Part shown: in pieces, positions 10,132 through 19,600 of the stretch
How the letters are laid out: every line of letters begins with the position of its first letter
Numbering within the stretch: the stretch's first letter is position 1
Origin: Candidatus Woesearchaeota archaeon
GTDB taxonomy: Archaea; Nanobdellota; Nanobdellia; Woesearchaeales; GW2011-AR4
Length of the DNA: 54,080 nt
Direction: 5' to 3'
Assembly: GCA_016177615.1 (NCBI GenBank)
Contig: JACOUX010000035.1
Span: forward strand, 1-54,080
Made by a program: the position numbers and the translations under genes
The notes under the pieces: generated by a model
What the model was told of the DNA's origin: nothing
The model's database searches: none
Seen by the model: the letters and a program-made list of their open reading frames with translations, nothing else

Positions 10132-11560
10132 TTAAATAGTCTTCCACCTAACTCCCTCTTTAGTATCCTCAAGAAGTATTCCCTTTTGCTTTAATTGGTT
10201 CCTTATTTCATCAGCTCTAGAAAAATCTTTTTCCTTTCTCGCCTTTTCCCTTTCGTCAATCAGTTTCTTCAGCTCTGGAGCCAATTCTTGCTCTTCTTCA
10301 TCGAGAATGCCAAGTACTTTGTCAATTTCATTCATAAACATGATTATTTTCCTTGCATCATTTTTTCCAATCTTGTTTTCCATCATCAAAGTATTTATTT
10401 GCTTGGCAAATTCAAAGACTGAAGCAAGAGCATTTGAAATATTTAAGTCATTATTCATTTCTTTTTCAAAGCTTTTTTTAGTTTTTTGAATTAATTTTTT
10501 TATTGTATTGTTTTTTATTGATTCATTCTTTAATGATTTTAAATTAACCATAAAATCTTTCAGCCTTTGGACTGCGTTTTCAGCAGCCTTGGCCGCTTCT
10601 TCCGTGAAGTTCAGCTGCATCCTGTAATGCGCTGACAGCAGAAGGTACCTTATGGCTTTTGGGTTGTATCCTTTCTGCAGCAAATCCCTTAATGTAAAGA
10701 AATTTCCTAGAGATTTGGACATTTTCTGCCCGTTAACAAGCAAATGCTCATTATGAAACCAGTAATTAACAAACTTTTTCTTTGTTGAGGCTTCGCTTTG
10801 CGCAATCTCATTCTCATGGTGCGGAAACACAAGGTCAATTCCGCCGGCATGGATGTCGAAGTGATTTCCTAAATATTTCATCGACATTGCGGAGCATTCT
10901 ATATGCCAGCCGGGCCTTCCGCGCCCGATTTCAGTTTCCCAGAAAACATTTCCGTCTTCAGCAGTGTAAGATTTCCACAATGCAAAATCCTTTGCCTCTT
11001 CTTTTTCGTAAGAATCCTGCTTGACCCTTGCGCCTTCTTTCAAAGACCCGACTTCTGTATGCGACAGCTTTCCGTAATCCTTGAATTTTGAAATGTCATA
11101 ATAAACGCTTCCGTCATCGCTTTTGTATGCAGTCTTGTTTTTCAATAATTTTTTAATTATCTCAACCATCTCCTTGATGTGCTCAGTAGCTCTTGGATAA
11201 ATGTCAGCCCTATCAATATTCAACGTTTCCAAATCCTCAAAGAAAGCTTTTTCATATCTTTGAGTGTATTCCTTTAAAGAAATCCCTTCCTTGTTTGCGC
11301 CTTTGATAGTTTTATCATCAACGTCAGTTATGTTCATGACGTGCTTGACCTTGTAGCCGGAATATTTCAAATAGCGCTTGAGGATATCACTACAGATGTA
11401 AGCCCTGAAGTTTCCAATGTGGGCGTAGTCATATACGGCATGCCCAAAACTACACTGTAATTTTGTTTGGCCCGCATGAATAAATGCCCACAAAGTTCTT
11501 CTTAATTGGCTTAAAGGCTTCTTTTTTCCTAGTTAGGGTATTGAATAGCTTTAATGCCAT
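10132..11560 (-). CDS. cysS: Cysteinyl-tRNA synthetase, 5' end interrupted by a 28-nt insertion
   Basis: CysRS charges tRNA-Cys. The body is complete: [14 protein letters not shown] (HIGH region), [24 protein letters not shown] and [17 protein letters not shown] (zinc ligands), and [16 protein letters not shown]. The ORF track starts at 11493, but the true N-terminus lies upstream: ATG 11560 reads [19 protein letters not shown] and then IYSCG, the canonical start with the first zinc-binding Cys. After GGGC (11473-11470) there are 28 extra nucleotides ending in a second GGGC (11445-11442). They shift the frame and add an in-frame TAG. Removing one 28-nt unit restores [14 protein letters not shown] without a break. 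The insert holds a 9-bp hairpin (CAAAATTAC-AGT-GTAGTTTTG). As written, translation would have to start inside and lose the first Cys ligand. Family certain; intactness doubtful. Confidence 0.88.
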
Positions 11561-11606
11561 TATGCAACCTAATCCTATTGCTAGTTTTTAAGTGTTTTTA
11601 TTTGAA

Positions 11607-11948
11607 TTAACCCTGGTACGCCGTTACAGACTTAATTTCCCTGTGTAGCCCGTAGCCTGATTGGGTTATTCCATTAACTTCAACAAGATAAGTTCTGCCA
11701 TTAAACTTTACGGCATGGCTGCCTGATTCATTCTTGGCAAGAGCGGTAACATCAAGATATAAGTCAGCTGGCAAGCCCATCTCTAAGGCCTGAGTCCTCC
11801 ATAAGTCTTTTGGAATCACTATCTCTTTAAAGTACGCATTCTTCTCATCTACCTGTAACCTCCCTTCCCTGTTTTGATATTCTGCCAATAGCTTATGTTC
11901 AAGCCTTTGGGCTGCTGTTTTGCTTGGGATATCCGGATTTTCGCACAT
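11607..11948 (-). CDS. Uncharacterised 113-residue protein
   Basis: No family recognised. The product is soluble, with an N-terminal helical part (SKTAAQRLEHKLLAEYQ) and a C-terminal beta-rich part (SGSHAVKFNGRTYLVEVNG). The start at 11948 is supported by a strong Shine-Dalgarno-like GGAGGAATG about 10 nt upstream of the ATG. It lies between the tRNA-like gene and cysS on the same strand, 46 bp before the reconstructed cysS start. Confidence 0.65.
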   Translation of the reverse strand: MCENPDIPSKTAAQRLEHKLLAEYQNREGRLQVDEKNAYFKEIVIPKDLWRTQALEMGLPADLYLDVTALAKNESGSHAVKFNGRTYLVEVNGITQSGYGLHREIKSVTAYQG

Positions 11949-12094
11949 TTTTCATTCCTCCACATTTTTTAAAATTTCAACATTAACCAGAAAATAAAAA
12001 TCAAAACTAGAGATAAGCCTACTCAGAAAAAGCAACAACACATATGTTTTTTATTCTTCATTTTTTAATGAATACCCGTATCTAAAATAAATAA

Positions 12095-12288
12095 GCGAGG
12101 GGCCGGACTCGAACCGGCGAATAAGCGGGCATTGCGCAACATGTCATCTCCTTTCGGATCGTAATGCTGCTTTGCAGCATCGAGTTAACTTTTCAGTTAA
12201 ACGCTCGCCTTAGCCGCTTGGCTTTGAGGTTTTTAAAAAACCCTCGCAAAGCGGCAAGCTTTTCCAGCTCGCCTAGTTTTGCCCTCGC
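12095..12288 (-). tRNA. tRNA-like gene with about 100 nt of extra sequence (probable intron or introns); anticodon not assigned
   Basis: On the minus strand a 7-bp acceptor stem forms between GCGAGGG (12288-12282) and CCCTCGC (12101-12095). It encloses a textbook T-arm, GCCGG-TTCGAGT-CCGGC (12118-12102). A D-arm-like GCCAAGCGGCTAAGGC lies at 12222-12207, and GAGCG could pair with CGCTT as an anticodon stem. A TATA box sits 25 nt upstream of the first GCGAGGG, supporting that 5' end. The span is 194 nt, over 100 more than a normal tRNA, and is full of hairpins: GTTTAACT-GAAA-AGTTAAC, ATGCTGC-AAA-GCAGCAT, TCC-GAAA-GGA, and a long one between 12260 and 12213. A second GCGAGGG occurs at 12247-12241. 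I could not place exon borders or read an anticodon with confidence; it may be an intron-bearing tRNA or a tRNA-derived RNA. Confidence 0.55.
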
Positions 12289-12313
12289 ATAAAAGTTAAT
12301 TATTCTTTAATTT

Positions 12314-12321
12314 TTATATAA
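12314..12321 (-). promoter_or_regulatory. TATA box of the tRNA-like gene
   Basis: TTATATAA on the minus strand is separated by 25 nt from the first base of the 5' acceptor sequence, the usual distance from an archaeal TATA box to the RNA start. Confidence 0.55.
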
Positions 12322-12872
12322 TTTTTGTCGATGTTCATCCGTTATTGGACAGTATATTAATGTTTTTCGTTAATGGGATTAACCATCATTTAAATTTTAC
12401 CTGAAAAATATAACATAATCTAAAGCAATGAGAGAATTCTGTCAGCAACAACCATTTCTAAAGTTAACCTTAATCATAAAAGGACTGCAAATATAATGCA
12501 TATTTAAATCTTTATGTTTAAGCAGCCTATTATTCCAATTTTCCCCAATATTAACCCTAAATTTTCCCATTATTTCACTTGTATTTTGCCTCATCGCAGC
12601 GGTTGTTGAAGTCTATCGCTAATAACTTTTCAATAAAATCTTCGCGTTCCGCAGAGTTTAGTTTTGTCTTTTGTTCCAATTTTAACACCTCCGAATTGTT
12701 TTAGAAAAAAATTAATGTTAAAATCGGCATCAACACATTAGTAGTGTGTGGATAGGCCTGATGACGGCCAGATTCAGAATGCTGATTCCGCACAAAGTGT
12801 TTTTTGCCATTATTTTTGGTAAAAATAAGGTAATATTTAAAGATTATGTTTTGAAATTATATAAATTATATA
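12322..12872. other. Mostly non-coding 550-bp stretch
   Basis: This AT-rich stretch separates the tRNA-like gene from the 396-residue membrane protein gene. Apart from the possible 34-codon ORF at 12575-12679 (minus), I see no convincing gene. There are TATA-like runs (for example ATATTTAAATC near 12500), a TGATGA...CTGA pair near 12761-12788 that is too incomplete to call a C/D sRNA, and no tRNA-like T-arm. Confidence 0.4.
12575..12679 (-). CDS. Possible 34-residue small protein
   Basis: This ORF is too short for the track. It starts with TTG at 12679, six nucleotides after a perfect Shine-Dalgarno-like GGAGGTG (12692-12686), and reads LEQKTKLNSAEREDFIEKLL followed by AIDFNNRCDEAKYK. The charged, amphipathic helix-like composition looks like a real small protein and not random AT-rich translation. 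No family recognised. The ribosome-binding site is the main support. Confidence 0.35.
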   Translation of the reverse strand: MEQKTKLNSAEREDFIEKLLAIDFNNRCDEAKYK

Positions 12873-14063
12873 TTATTGGTTTTGGCTATTCATCTCATTA
12901 AGCTGCCTGAGATAATCGCAGGACTGCTTTAGCTGGCTGTTTATGAGCTTGTCGCAGGCTGAATAGTCCTTATAGTCAAGGGCAAATGTCATGTAGCAAT
13001 GGTCTCTTATCCCGTCGGATGATATGCCTTCGCAGGATGTGCTGTCCTTGCTAAGCTGCGCAACATTTGAATAGCAAAGGTCTCTTGTGCGGGAATTTTT
13101 TACCTGGCTGCAGTAATTCCTGCTGCGCTGCACTTCTCCTATCTTGCCTATGCACTCATCCCTCAAATCAGAAACTTCTACTTTGTTGCATTCCTGCAAA
13201 GCGCTGCCAGGGTTTGTCTTTGCCAGTTCACCTATCTCCTCTATATTTTCCAGGGTATTAGGTTGGCCAGTCGCCCTGCAATCTTCATCACATTTTTCAT
13301 CAGTTTCACATATGGAGTTGCCGCAGCATGGAATAATGGGCTTGTTTATGCACAAGCCGTTTTCAAGCAAGTCATTTGTGCATGAATCGTTGTCATTGCA
13401 GCCCTCATTTAGAGTGCATGGGCTGCACTGGCCTCCGCAGTCTGTTTTCTCTTCATCCTGGTTTTTAACCCCGTCAAAGCAACTCTGTTTTTGGCCTGCA
13501 ATTACCTTTACAGGCAAAGTTGCAACAGCCTTTTTGCCGTCATATTCTACTATGGCCCTTAACAAATAATTTCCCGGCTTTGTATTTAAAGGGATTTCAA
13601 TTTGGGTCTGCGTGGAGCCGAATGTCTCTATGGCCCTTGTTTCTGTCTTTCCTGTGACAATCTCAAATGTTGCCTGGTTGAGGATTTCCTGAGTTATAAC
13701 AACATCATATCTTGTTGAGGAGCCCATATTGGAAAGCTCCTTTACAAAGCTGATACTTTCCCCAGGGGCCGCTGTTGTTGAAAGAGGCTCAAGGTTCAGG
13801 TCAAGCAGCTTTGACTGCGCCTTATCTGGATAATAAATGAAAACAGCTGCCCCGACAATTGCAATGACAGCAAAAATAACAACAAAAACAGTCGCTTTAG
13901 AAAGATGGAGCTCATGCCTCACAGTAGGATTATTGACCTCATCTATGGCATCATTCACATCCTTATCCGTATAGCCGTATTTCAGCATAGCATTTCGTAT
14001 TGCAGAAACGCTGTAGCCTTTCTGGAGCATCCCTTTTACATAATCCACTACTCGTTTTGCCAT
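12873..14063 (-). CDS. Membrane-anchored Cys-rich surface protein
   Basis: The 396-residue protein has four visible parts. Residues 1-45 form a helical cytoplasmic segment (DYVKGMLQKGYSVSAIRNAM, resembling a UBA-like or helix-turn-helix fold). One membrane helix lies near 57-76 (VFVVIFAVIAIVGAAVFIYY). An Ig-like domain spans about 85-190. The C-terminal half is Cys-rich, first with a CFDGVKNQDEEKTDCGGQCSPC-type knuckle, then with repeats of the form C-x(n)-RD-x-CY that look like paired-helix Cys repeats (RDECIGKI, RDLCYSNVA, RDHCYMTFA). The bulk should lie outside the cell. The gene is divergent from the RHH-headed operon and shares its 239-bp upstream region with it, including the TATACT repeats. 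This suggests common control with the surface cluster. Function unknown. Confidence 0.75.
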   Translation of the reverse strand: MAKRVVDYVKGMLQKGYSVSAIRNAMLKYGYTDKDVNDAIDEVNNPTVRHELHLSKATVFVVIFAVIAIVGAAVFIYYPDKAQSKLLDLNLEPLSTTAAPGESISFVKELSNMGSSTRYDVVITQEILNQATFEIVTGKTETRAIETFGSTQTQIEIPLNTKPGNYLLRAIVEYDGKKAVATLPVKVIAGQKQSCFDGVKNQDEEKTDCGGQCSPCTLNEGCNDNDSCTNDLLENGLCINKPIIPCCGNSICETDEKCDEDCRATGQPNTLENIEEIGELAKTNPGSALQECNKVEVSDLRDECIGKIGEVQRSRNYCSQVKNSRTRDLCYSNVAQLSKDSTSCEGISSDGIRDHCYMTFALDYKDYSACDKLINSQLKQSCDYLRQLNEMNSQNQ

Positions 14064-14131
14064 TGATTGAACATTCCGTAATCTTTCCTATTTAAAGATT
14101 GTTTTTTGTGAATATAAATTATTTTTCTTAA

Positions 14132-14230
14132 TATACTTAATTTATCCTTTTTTCAGTATAAATTTAGATTAATTAAAGTATATAATTTTCTAGTTTATAC
14201 TTTATATATACTTAATTTAGTATAAATTTA
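14132..14230. promoter_or_regulatory. Cluster of TATACT/AGTATA repeats between divergent surface genes (operator candidate)
   Basis: The 13-mer TATACTTAATTTA occurs at 14132-14144 and 14207-14219. The 12-mer AGTATAAATTTA occurs at 14155-14166 and 14219-14230. Between them AAAGTATA (14175-14182) and TATACTTT (14196-14203) form a perfect inverted repeat. ATACT and AGTAT arms face each other with spacers of 6 and 17 nt. The array lies 70-170 bp before the RHH gene start, between two divergent surface operons. RHH proteins typically bind such short palindromic repeats, so autoregulation is a reasonable inference. AT-richness makes some repetition expected, but the exact 12- and 13-mers are not trivial. 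Confidence 0.5.
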
Positions 14231-14302
14231 TCTTTTTTATAATAGCAAATTTTAAATACTAATACTTAAATTAGCCTATAAAATGTATAAAAAAAGGTAA
14301 AA

Positions 14303-14476
14303 ATGAGTATTCAAATACGAATTACTGTATCTAGGGAAATAAATGATTTGCTAGAAAGGGTTTCTAAAAAGCTTGGCAAGAAAAAATCAATGCTTGCAAG
14401 AGAGCTGATGGAGCAGAAGATGTACGACCTTGACTTGATACAAAAAGAGCTGCAGGAGCTTGACAGCAAAAAATGA
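14303..14476 (+). CDS. Small ribbon-helix-helix DNA-binding protein heading surface operon A
   Basis: This 57-residue ORF is below the track limit. It starts at ATG 14303 and reads MSIQIRITVSREINDLLERV then SKKLGKKKSMLARELMEQK. A short beta strand (IQIRITVS) followed by two helices with a basic turn fits the ribbon-helix-helix fold, whose dimers bind DNA through the paired strands. The stop codon overlaps the ATG of the next gene (ATGA), so the two are translationally coupled. It probably represses or tunes its own operon through the upstream TATACT repeats. An RHH antitoxin without a toxin partner is possible but less likely, as the neighbours are surface proteins. Confidence 0.7.
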   Translation: MSIQIRITVSREINDLLERVSKKLGKKKSMLARELMEQKMYDLDLIQKELQELDSKK

Positions 14477-16623
14477 AAAAAAAGAATTTTAGCAATAAAG
14501 CGCAGGCCACTATTTTCATGATAGTAGGACTGCTGATTGTTTTGGGGGGCGCTCTTTTCATTTATTCGACGCAAAAAGAAAAAGAGCAGCTTGTGCCCCA
14601 GGTGAGGATAAGCGAGGAAAAGGTGCCGATTGAGTTCGATCCGATAAGAAAATATGCGAATGACTGCGCTTATTCTGCTGCAGTCGAAGGGCTCCAGATC
14701 ATAGGCGAGCAAGGAGGCTATATAAGCTTCAATGAAAGAAGCCTGAACAGCCAGCCGTTAGCCATAACAGGCAATCCAACTGAAAGCGAGGCAGTGACTT
14801 TCGCCAGGGGCTCTGAGCTAAAAATTCCGTACTGGTGGTACTTAAAGTCGTCAAATGACTGCAAAAGCAATTGCGAGTTTGCGTCAAAAAAGCCTGAGCT
14901 GAGGAGCGCAGGCGCACAGGCAGATAATTCGATAGAAAGGCAGCTTGAAAGATATATTGACTTAAAGTTCAGGGAGTGCCTCAATGGGTTTGAGGCATTT
15001 GCAGAGCAAGGATACAAAATAACTGAAAAGGGAAATGCAAAATCAGATGTCATAATTTCTTCAAGCGATGTTGCAGTAATTGTGCAATACCCAATGACTG
15101 TGGAAATTGAGGACAGAAAAACAGATGTCAGCCAGTTTGCTGCCCAAGTTCCTGTAAATCTGGAGAGGATGTATCAGCTTGCAGCAAAGATCACAAGCCT
15201 GCAGGCAGAGCACCGTTATATCGAAAAAGGCATTTTAAACCTGCTGGTCTCATTTTCAGGAGTTGACAGGCAAAAGCTTCCTCCGATGTCTGACATGACA
15301 TTCGATTTTGGCAACAAGCTAAGCTGGCAGAAATCTGATGTGAAGCAAAAGGTAACAGGATTGCTGGAATCATACATCCCATTGTTTCAGGTGGACAGCG
15401 CTGCCAATTTCGAAAGAAGCATATTTGATTCTGAGCTGAAGCAGAGGCTTTATGACCAGTTTATAATTCCGGTATCCAACAGCTCTTTCAGCAGCCTGGC
15501 TGTTTCATTTTCCTATCTGGACTTCTGGCCTGCATACTTTGACTTAAACTGCAAGGGAGAAATCTGCAGGCCGGCTTCAATAACCAGCATCATACCAATA
15601 ATAGGCTTACAGAGCTACAAGTTTGCATACGACTTAAGCTACCCTGTACTTGTTGAAATTAGGGATCCTGTGGCTTTGAATGGGAAAGGCTACAACTTCA
15701 ATGTGTTCCTTGAAGGCAACATTAGAAACAACAGGTACATGAACACGGAATTTAAGCCGCTTGAGTTCCAGGAAGCAGAAAAAACCCAGCTTTGTGATTC
15801 CAAAACAAGCGGAAAAATTGCAGTAAAGGTCATTGACGCTGCGGAAAAAAAGCCGATTGAAAATGCGCAGGTTCTTTATACTGTTACAGGAGAAAGCTGC
15901 TTCATCGGGCCTACAGAGGGAGACGGCGCATTGAATGAAAGATTTCCTGTAGGAATTGGTGGGGTTGTCAATATCGTTGCAGATGGCTACATAGGAAAAG
16001 GGGTAGAGTTTGACCCGCAGATAGGGATCGACTCTGCATTAAAAGTTGAGCTTCAGCCAATATACACAAAGGAGATAGTTGTCAAAAAGAAAAATTATGC
16101 AAAAACCCTTAATGGATGGGAGTTTGTGAATGAGCCTGAAAGCCTTAGCGACAAAGAGACTGCAACAGTCTCATTGGCAAGAATCGGAGATGAAAATGAG
16201 CTTGAGTTTTCTGCTTTTGCTGATTATTATGGTGGCCAAAAAGAAAAGAGCGAGATGGAAATAGCGCCCGGAAATTATGAAGCTAACATCAATCTGCTGC
16301 TCAATAAGAGAATCGTGATTCCGGAGCAAACAAGGCATTATTGGGTGCTTTTTGTAAAAAAGTCCTATACTGTTCCTGCAGTTGACTTTGGAGAGAATGC
16401 AAAACCAGGCCAGGAGCAATTCCCGTCAGGCGGCCTAAAGCTGAACATCACAATAAGCCCTGATGATCTGAAAAACCACGGCAAAATCGTGCTGTATGCT
16501 GTCAATGTGGATATTGCAGGAATTCCTGAGCAGCAGAGGGTTATTGAGGACCTGGAGCAGATGGGGCAGATAGAGAAGCTTTCAGGCTTGTATCAGGTGG
16601 CACTCCAGCCATCATTTGAATAA
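14473..16623 (+). CDS. Large pilin-like (class III signal-type) envelope protein, set A
   Basis: 716 residues. The N-terminus is a short basic stretch, then KAQATIFMIVGLLIVLGGAL, which resembles archaeal type IV pilin/archaellin-like leaders (K-x-Q-A before a hydrophobic helix), although the mature part is far larger than a pilin. It is clearly paralogous to the 25395-27314 product: both share the KAQA-[TS]-IFMIV start, a C-x(3)-AA-x-EGL-x(2)-IG-x(2)-GGYI block, PYWW, an SFSY-x-(D/F)-WP motif and a (L/I)SYPV segment. Residues about 450-500 look like a carboxypeptidase-regulatory or PEGA-like beta domain (IAVKVIDAAEKKPIENAQVL). The gene overlaps the RHH gene by 4 nt and is followed at once by the 1063-residue secreted protein. 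I infer a membrane-anchored core component of a surface structure; function unknown. Confidence 0.75.
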   Translation: MKKKNFSNKAQATIFMIVGLLIVLGGALFIYSTQKEKEQLVPQVRISEEKVPIEFDPIRKYANDCAYSAAVEGLQIIGEQGGYISFNERSLNSQPLAITGNPTESEAVTFARGSELKIPYWWYLKSSNDCKSNCEFASKKPELRSAGAQADNSIERQLERYIDLKFRECLNGFEAFAEQGYKITEKGNAKSDVIISSSDVAVIVQYPMTVEIEDRKTDVSQFAAQVPVNLERMYQLAAKITSLQAEHRYIEKGILNLLVSFSGVDRQKLPPMSDMTFDFGNKLSWQKSDVKQKVTGLLESYIPLFQVDSAANFERSIFDSELKQRLYDQFIIPVSNSSFSSLAVSFSYLDFWPAYFDLNCKGEICRPASITSIIPIIGLQSYKFAYDLSYPVLVEIRDPVALNGKGYNFNVFLEGNIRNNRYMNTEFKPLEFQEAEKTQLCDSKTSGKIAVKVIDAAEKKPIENAQVLYTVTGESCFIGPTEGDGALNERFPVGIGGVVNIVADGYIGKGVEFDPQIGIDSALKVELQPIYTKEIVVKKKNYAKTLNGWEFVNEPESLSDKETATVSLARIGDENELEFSAFADYYGGQKEKSEMEIAPGNYEANINLLLNKRIVIPEQTRHYWVLFVKKSYTVPAVDFGENAKPGQEQFPSGGLKLNITISPDDLKNHGKIVLYAVNVDIAGIPEQQRVIEDLEQMGQIEKLSGLYQVALQPSFE

Positions 16624-16624
16624 A

Positions 16625-19600
16625 ATGGAAAAGAAAATATATTTGCAGTTTGTTGCATCATTCCTGATATGCCTAATTGTAAATCTCACTCTGTACGTTC
16701 CTGTTGCGTACGCCGCAATAACAAAAGTAAGCGCCAAAGGAAGCAGTGGAGTTGAAGGGTTTGCGAGCTCAAATGATTTTGTGACATTTACTGTGCAGGC
16801 TGACATCGGCTCAGCAATAACCAATGAAATGATTTATCTTGGCTCTTCATTTAAGTTCGACAAATGTACTCCTCTGCCGAGCAGCGGGTTTGAATGCACG
16901 TTAAAGTTTCCGCCTGAGAAGGAAAACCTTAATCCTGATGCGCACCCGTACACAATAACATTATACACAGACAAAGACAAGTCAGAAATTGACAGCGCCA
17001 AATCAGGCGCTTTTATAGTTGACAACAAGGCTCCTGAAATAAAGCTAAGCGCTTCCAAAGCAAGATTTTCATCTCAAGACAGCATTGACATAAGCTATGA
17101 TGCAATGGATTACGCGTGCGATACAGCTTCATGCAGCAACAAATGCTCAGGATTAAAAAACATAGAGTTCTACACTTTGGACAATGCATTCAAGAAAACT
17201 GAGGAAATAAAATCCACGGGATGCAATGCGCAGTCAAGCATATCCTTAGATGCAAAATCGCTTAAAGACGGAAGGAACTCAATTTTTGCCAAGGCAACTG
17301 ACAGCATAGGCCAAGTTTCACCTGCTGTATCTGTAACATTTGATGTTGACAATACAGCCCCTGTTATTTCAGAAGGCTCACTTTCCATAATAAGCAAGGG
17401 ATTGAGTATCAGTGCATTCGGGCCTTCAGGCATTCCTGTTGAGGTTGTCGTGAACATTTCAGGAGCTGATTTGAAAGAAGCTACAGCTGATTTGTCTGCA
17501 TTAAATCCATCTCAATCTCTGAAAAATGCCAAATCCCAATGCGTTTTGCAGGATGGGATAAATGTATGCAAATGGATGGTTGAGCTAAAGCCAGGGAGTG
17601 AAGGACAAAAGCCAATTACAATTGAAGCTGTTGATACTGCAGGAAACAAGGCATCTAAGACTGTCAGCAGGCAATTGTCTCTTGACAACAAAGGGCCTGT
17701 AGCCAAATCGCTGTTAACGTCAAGGCAGCAGGACAGCAAAGCATTGGCAAGGCCAGGCGGAAACCAGATTATAGCTGTATTTGAGGAAGCAAGCGGGTTA
17801 AGCGCAGTGGATGTAATTCTTCATGCAGGAGATTCTGCTTTGCAGGCAGCCAGTTGCAGCAAAGACTTAAGCTGGGTATGCACATGGGAAAACGTAAATT
17901 TTGGAGCAGGAATTACAAGCATGTCCATTTCAAGCGATACAAAAGATATTTTCGGCAACAGCGCCCCTGAAACCAAGACAACTGAAGTCCATGTTGACAG
18001 CAAAGCGCCTGTGCTTAAAGGAATTGAAATAACCCCTGTTGGAGGCGCTGCTCCTGCATTTGCCGGGGTATTCAAGGTTGGCGACAAGATTGCAATAGTC
18101 GCAAACATAACAGAAGAAAATGATGTCTCTGCTGCTGCTGATTTCTCAAAATTCATAAGTGATTCAAAACCAATACAAGGAGACTGCAAAAAAGTTTTAG
18201 GAGATGAAAATGTATGTGTGTGGCTGAGTGATTCCATAAATATTGCAGGGACAGGCCAGATAACTTTAAATTTTAATGACAGCGCAGGAAACATGCTCAC
18301 TGTCACAAGGCAGCTTACAGTCTTAGGATTATCCACAGGAGCAACTCCTGACTTATGGAACTCTGAAGTTTCCTGCTCTCCAAAATCAATTGATAGGCAG
18401 TTAGGCCCTCTGATAAGCCAGAGAGTTTATTGCCAGGTTAAATTAAGCCCAAAATCAGCAACGCAAAAAGTCTCTACTGTCTTCATAGGCCAGGCAGCAT
18501 GCTCTGATTCCCAGCTTGTGCAAAGCGTTGAAACCTTGAACACGCAGCCTGGAAGCACTTCTCCAATAATAAAAGTAACTTTGAAAAAAGATAATCTTGC
18601 AACCAATAACGCAACATTAAGCTGCTCATTCGACATATTTTCCAAAGCAGGAGCAACCATAAACAAAAACCCGGAGATTGAGAATGCAAGGATAAGCCTT
18701 CAGTTTGCAAACCTTCCGCTTGGCGAGCTTTCAGATGAGGTGCAGAGAAAGATAGATGACGCCAAGAAAGATGCGCAGGGCATCTGGAAAGTCATTGGAG
18801 CCTTGAACAAGCTGATTTTCGTCTTCAAGAGGCTGTGCCAGCTGATAAGCTTGTTTTACAATATAGTTGGTGCATTATATAGCGCAGCGATCTTTTTGGG
18901 CTGGACAGATGTAGCAGCTCAAAAAACTTTATTTGGGTTGTTTACAATCACTCCCACAGCAATAGCCGGCTGCGCAACTGCAACAAGCACAAGAGTCTCT
19001 GTCCAACTTACTTATGAAAAAGGCATTCACAAATTCTGCGCTGCTGTGAACTGCTACAATGGAAAATTCTTGCTGGACAGCCTGCCTGGAATGGGATATA
19101 TCAGGGAAAAATATGAGACAGTTCAGGATGCCTTAAACGGAAATGTTCCCCAGCCGCAAAAAGGCTCAGAGGACAAGAAAAAAGATGACAAGAAAAAGCC
19201 TTCAAGCAGCCAGCAATCAAGCGGCCAAACAATAGATGCCAGCGCTCCCGGGCGTGAAGGCACAACCCAAGGCTATGGAAGGCCGATTGGGGAGTTTATG
19301 GATCCTACAAAAAACATTGGGGTTGCATTAATGTACGTGCCGCCTTGCCTGCCAGGCATAATTTATGGATTAGACCGATATAGGCAGATTAAATGCCTCT
19401 ATGCCCACTGCCTTCAGGATGCTGTCGGAAGAGATGGCTTGCCGGTCACAGCATGTGAAGAGCAAAAAGACTATGCTACCTGCAAATATGTTACAGGAGA
19501 GGTATTTGCCTTCCTGCCATGGACAGCATTCGCTGATAATTTCCTTAGCATAATAAAAGATACATTGTCAAACCCTTTTGCAGCCGGAGGCATAATAGTT

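Noticed and set aside
11437-11480. The cysS insertion as a bulge-helix-bulge mRNA intron.
   Set aside because: The hairpin is continuously paired at its base and I could not draw two 3-nt bulges separated by a 4-bp helix; only RNA data could revive it.
12095-12288. tmRNA as identity of the tRNA-like gene.
   Set aside because: No tmRNA D-loop consensus near the 5' end and no convincing tag ORF; a D-arm of tRNA type is present.
12755-12795. TGATGA ... CTGA resembling boxes C and D of a C/D sRNA.
   Set aside because: Only one box pair, no D'/C' boxes and no terminal stem; chance in AT-rich DNA is likely.
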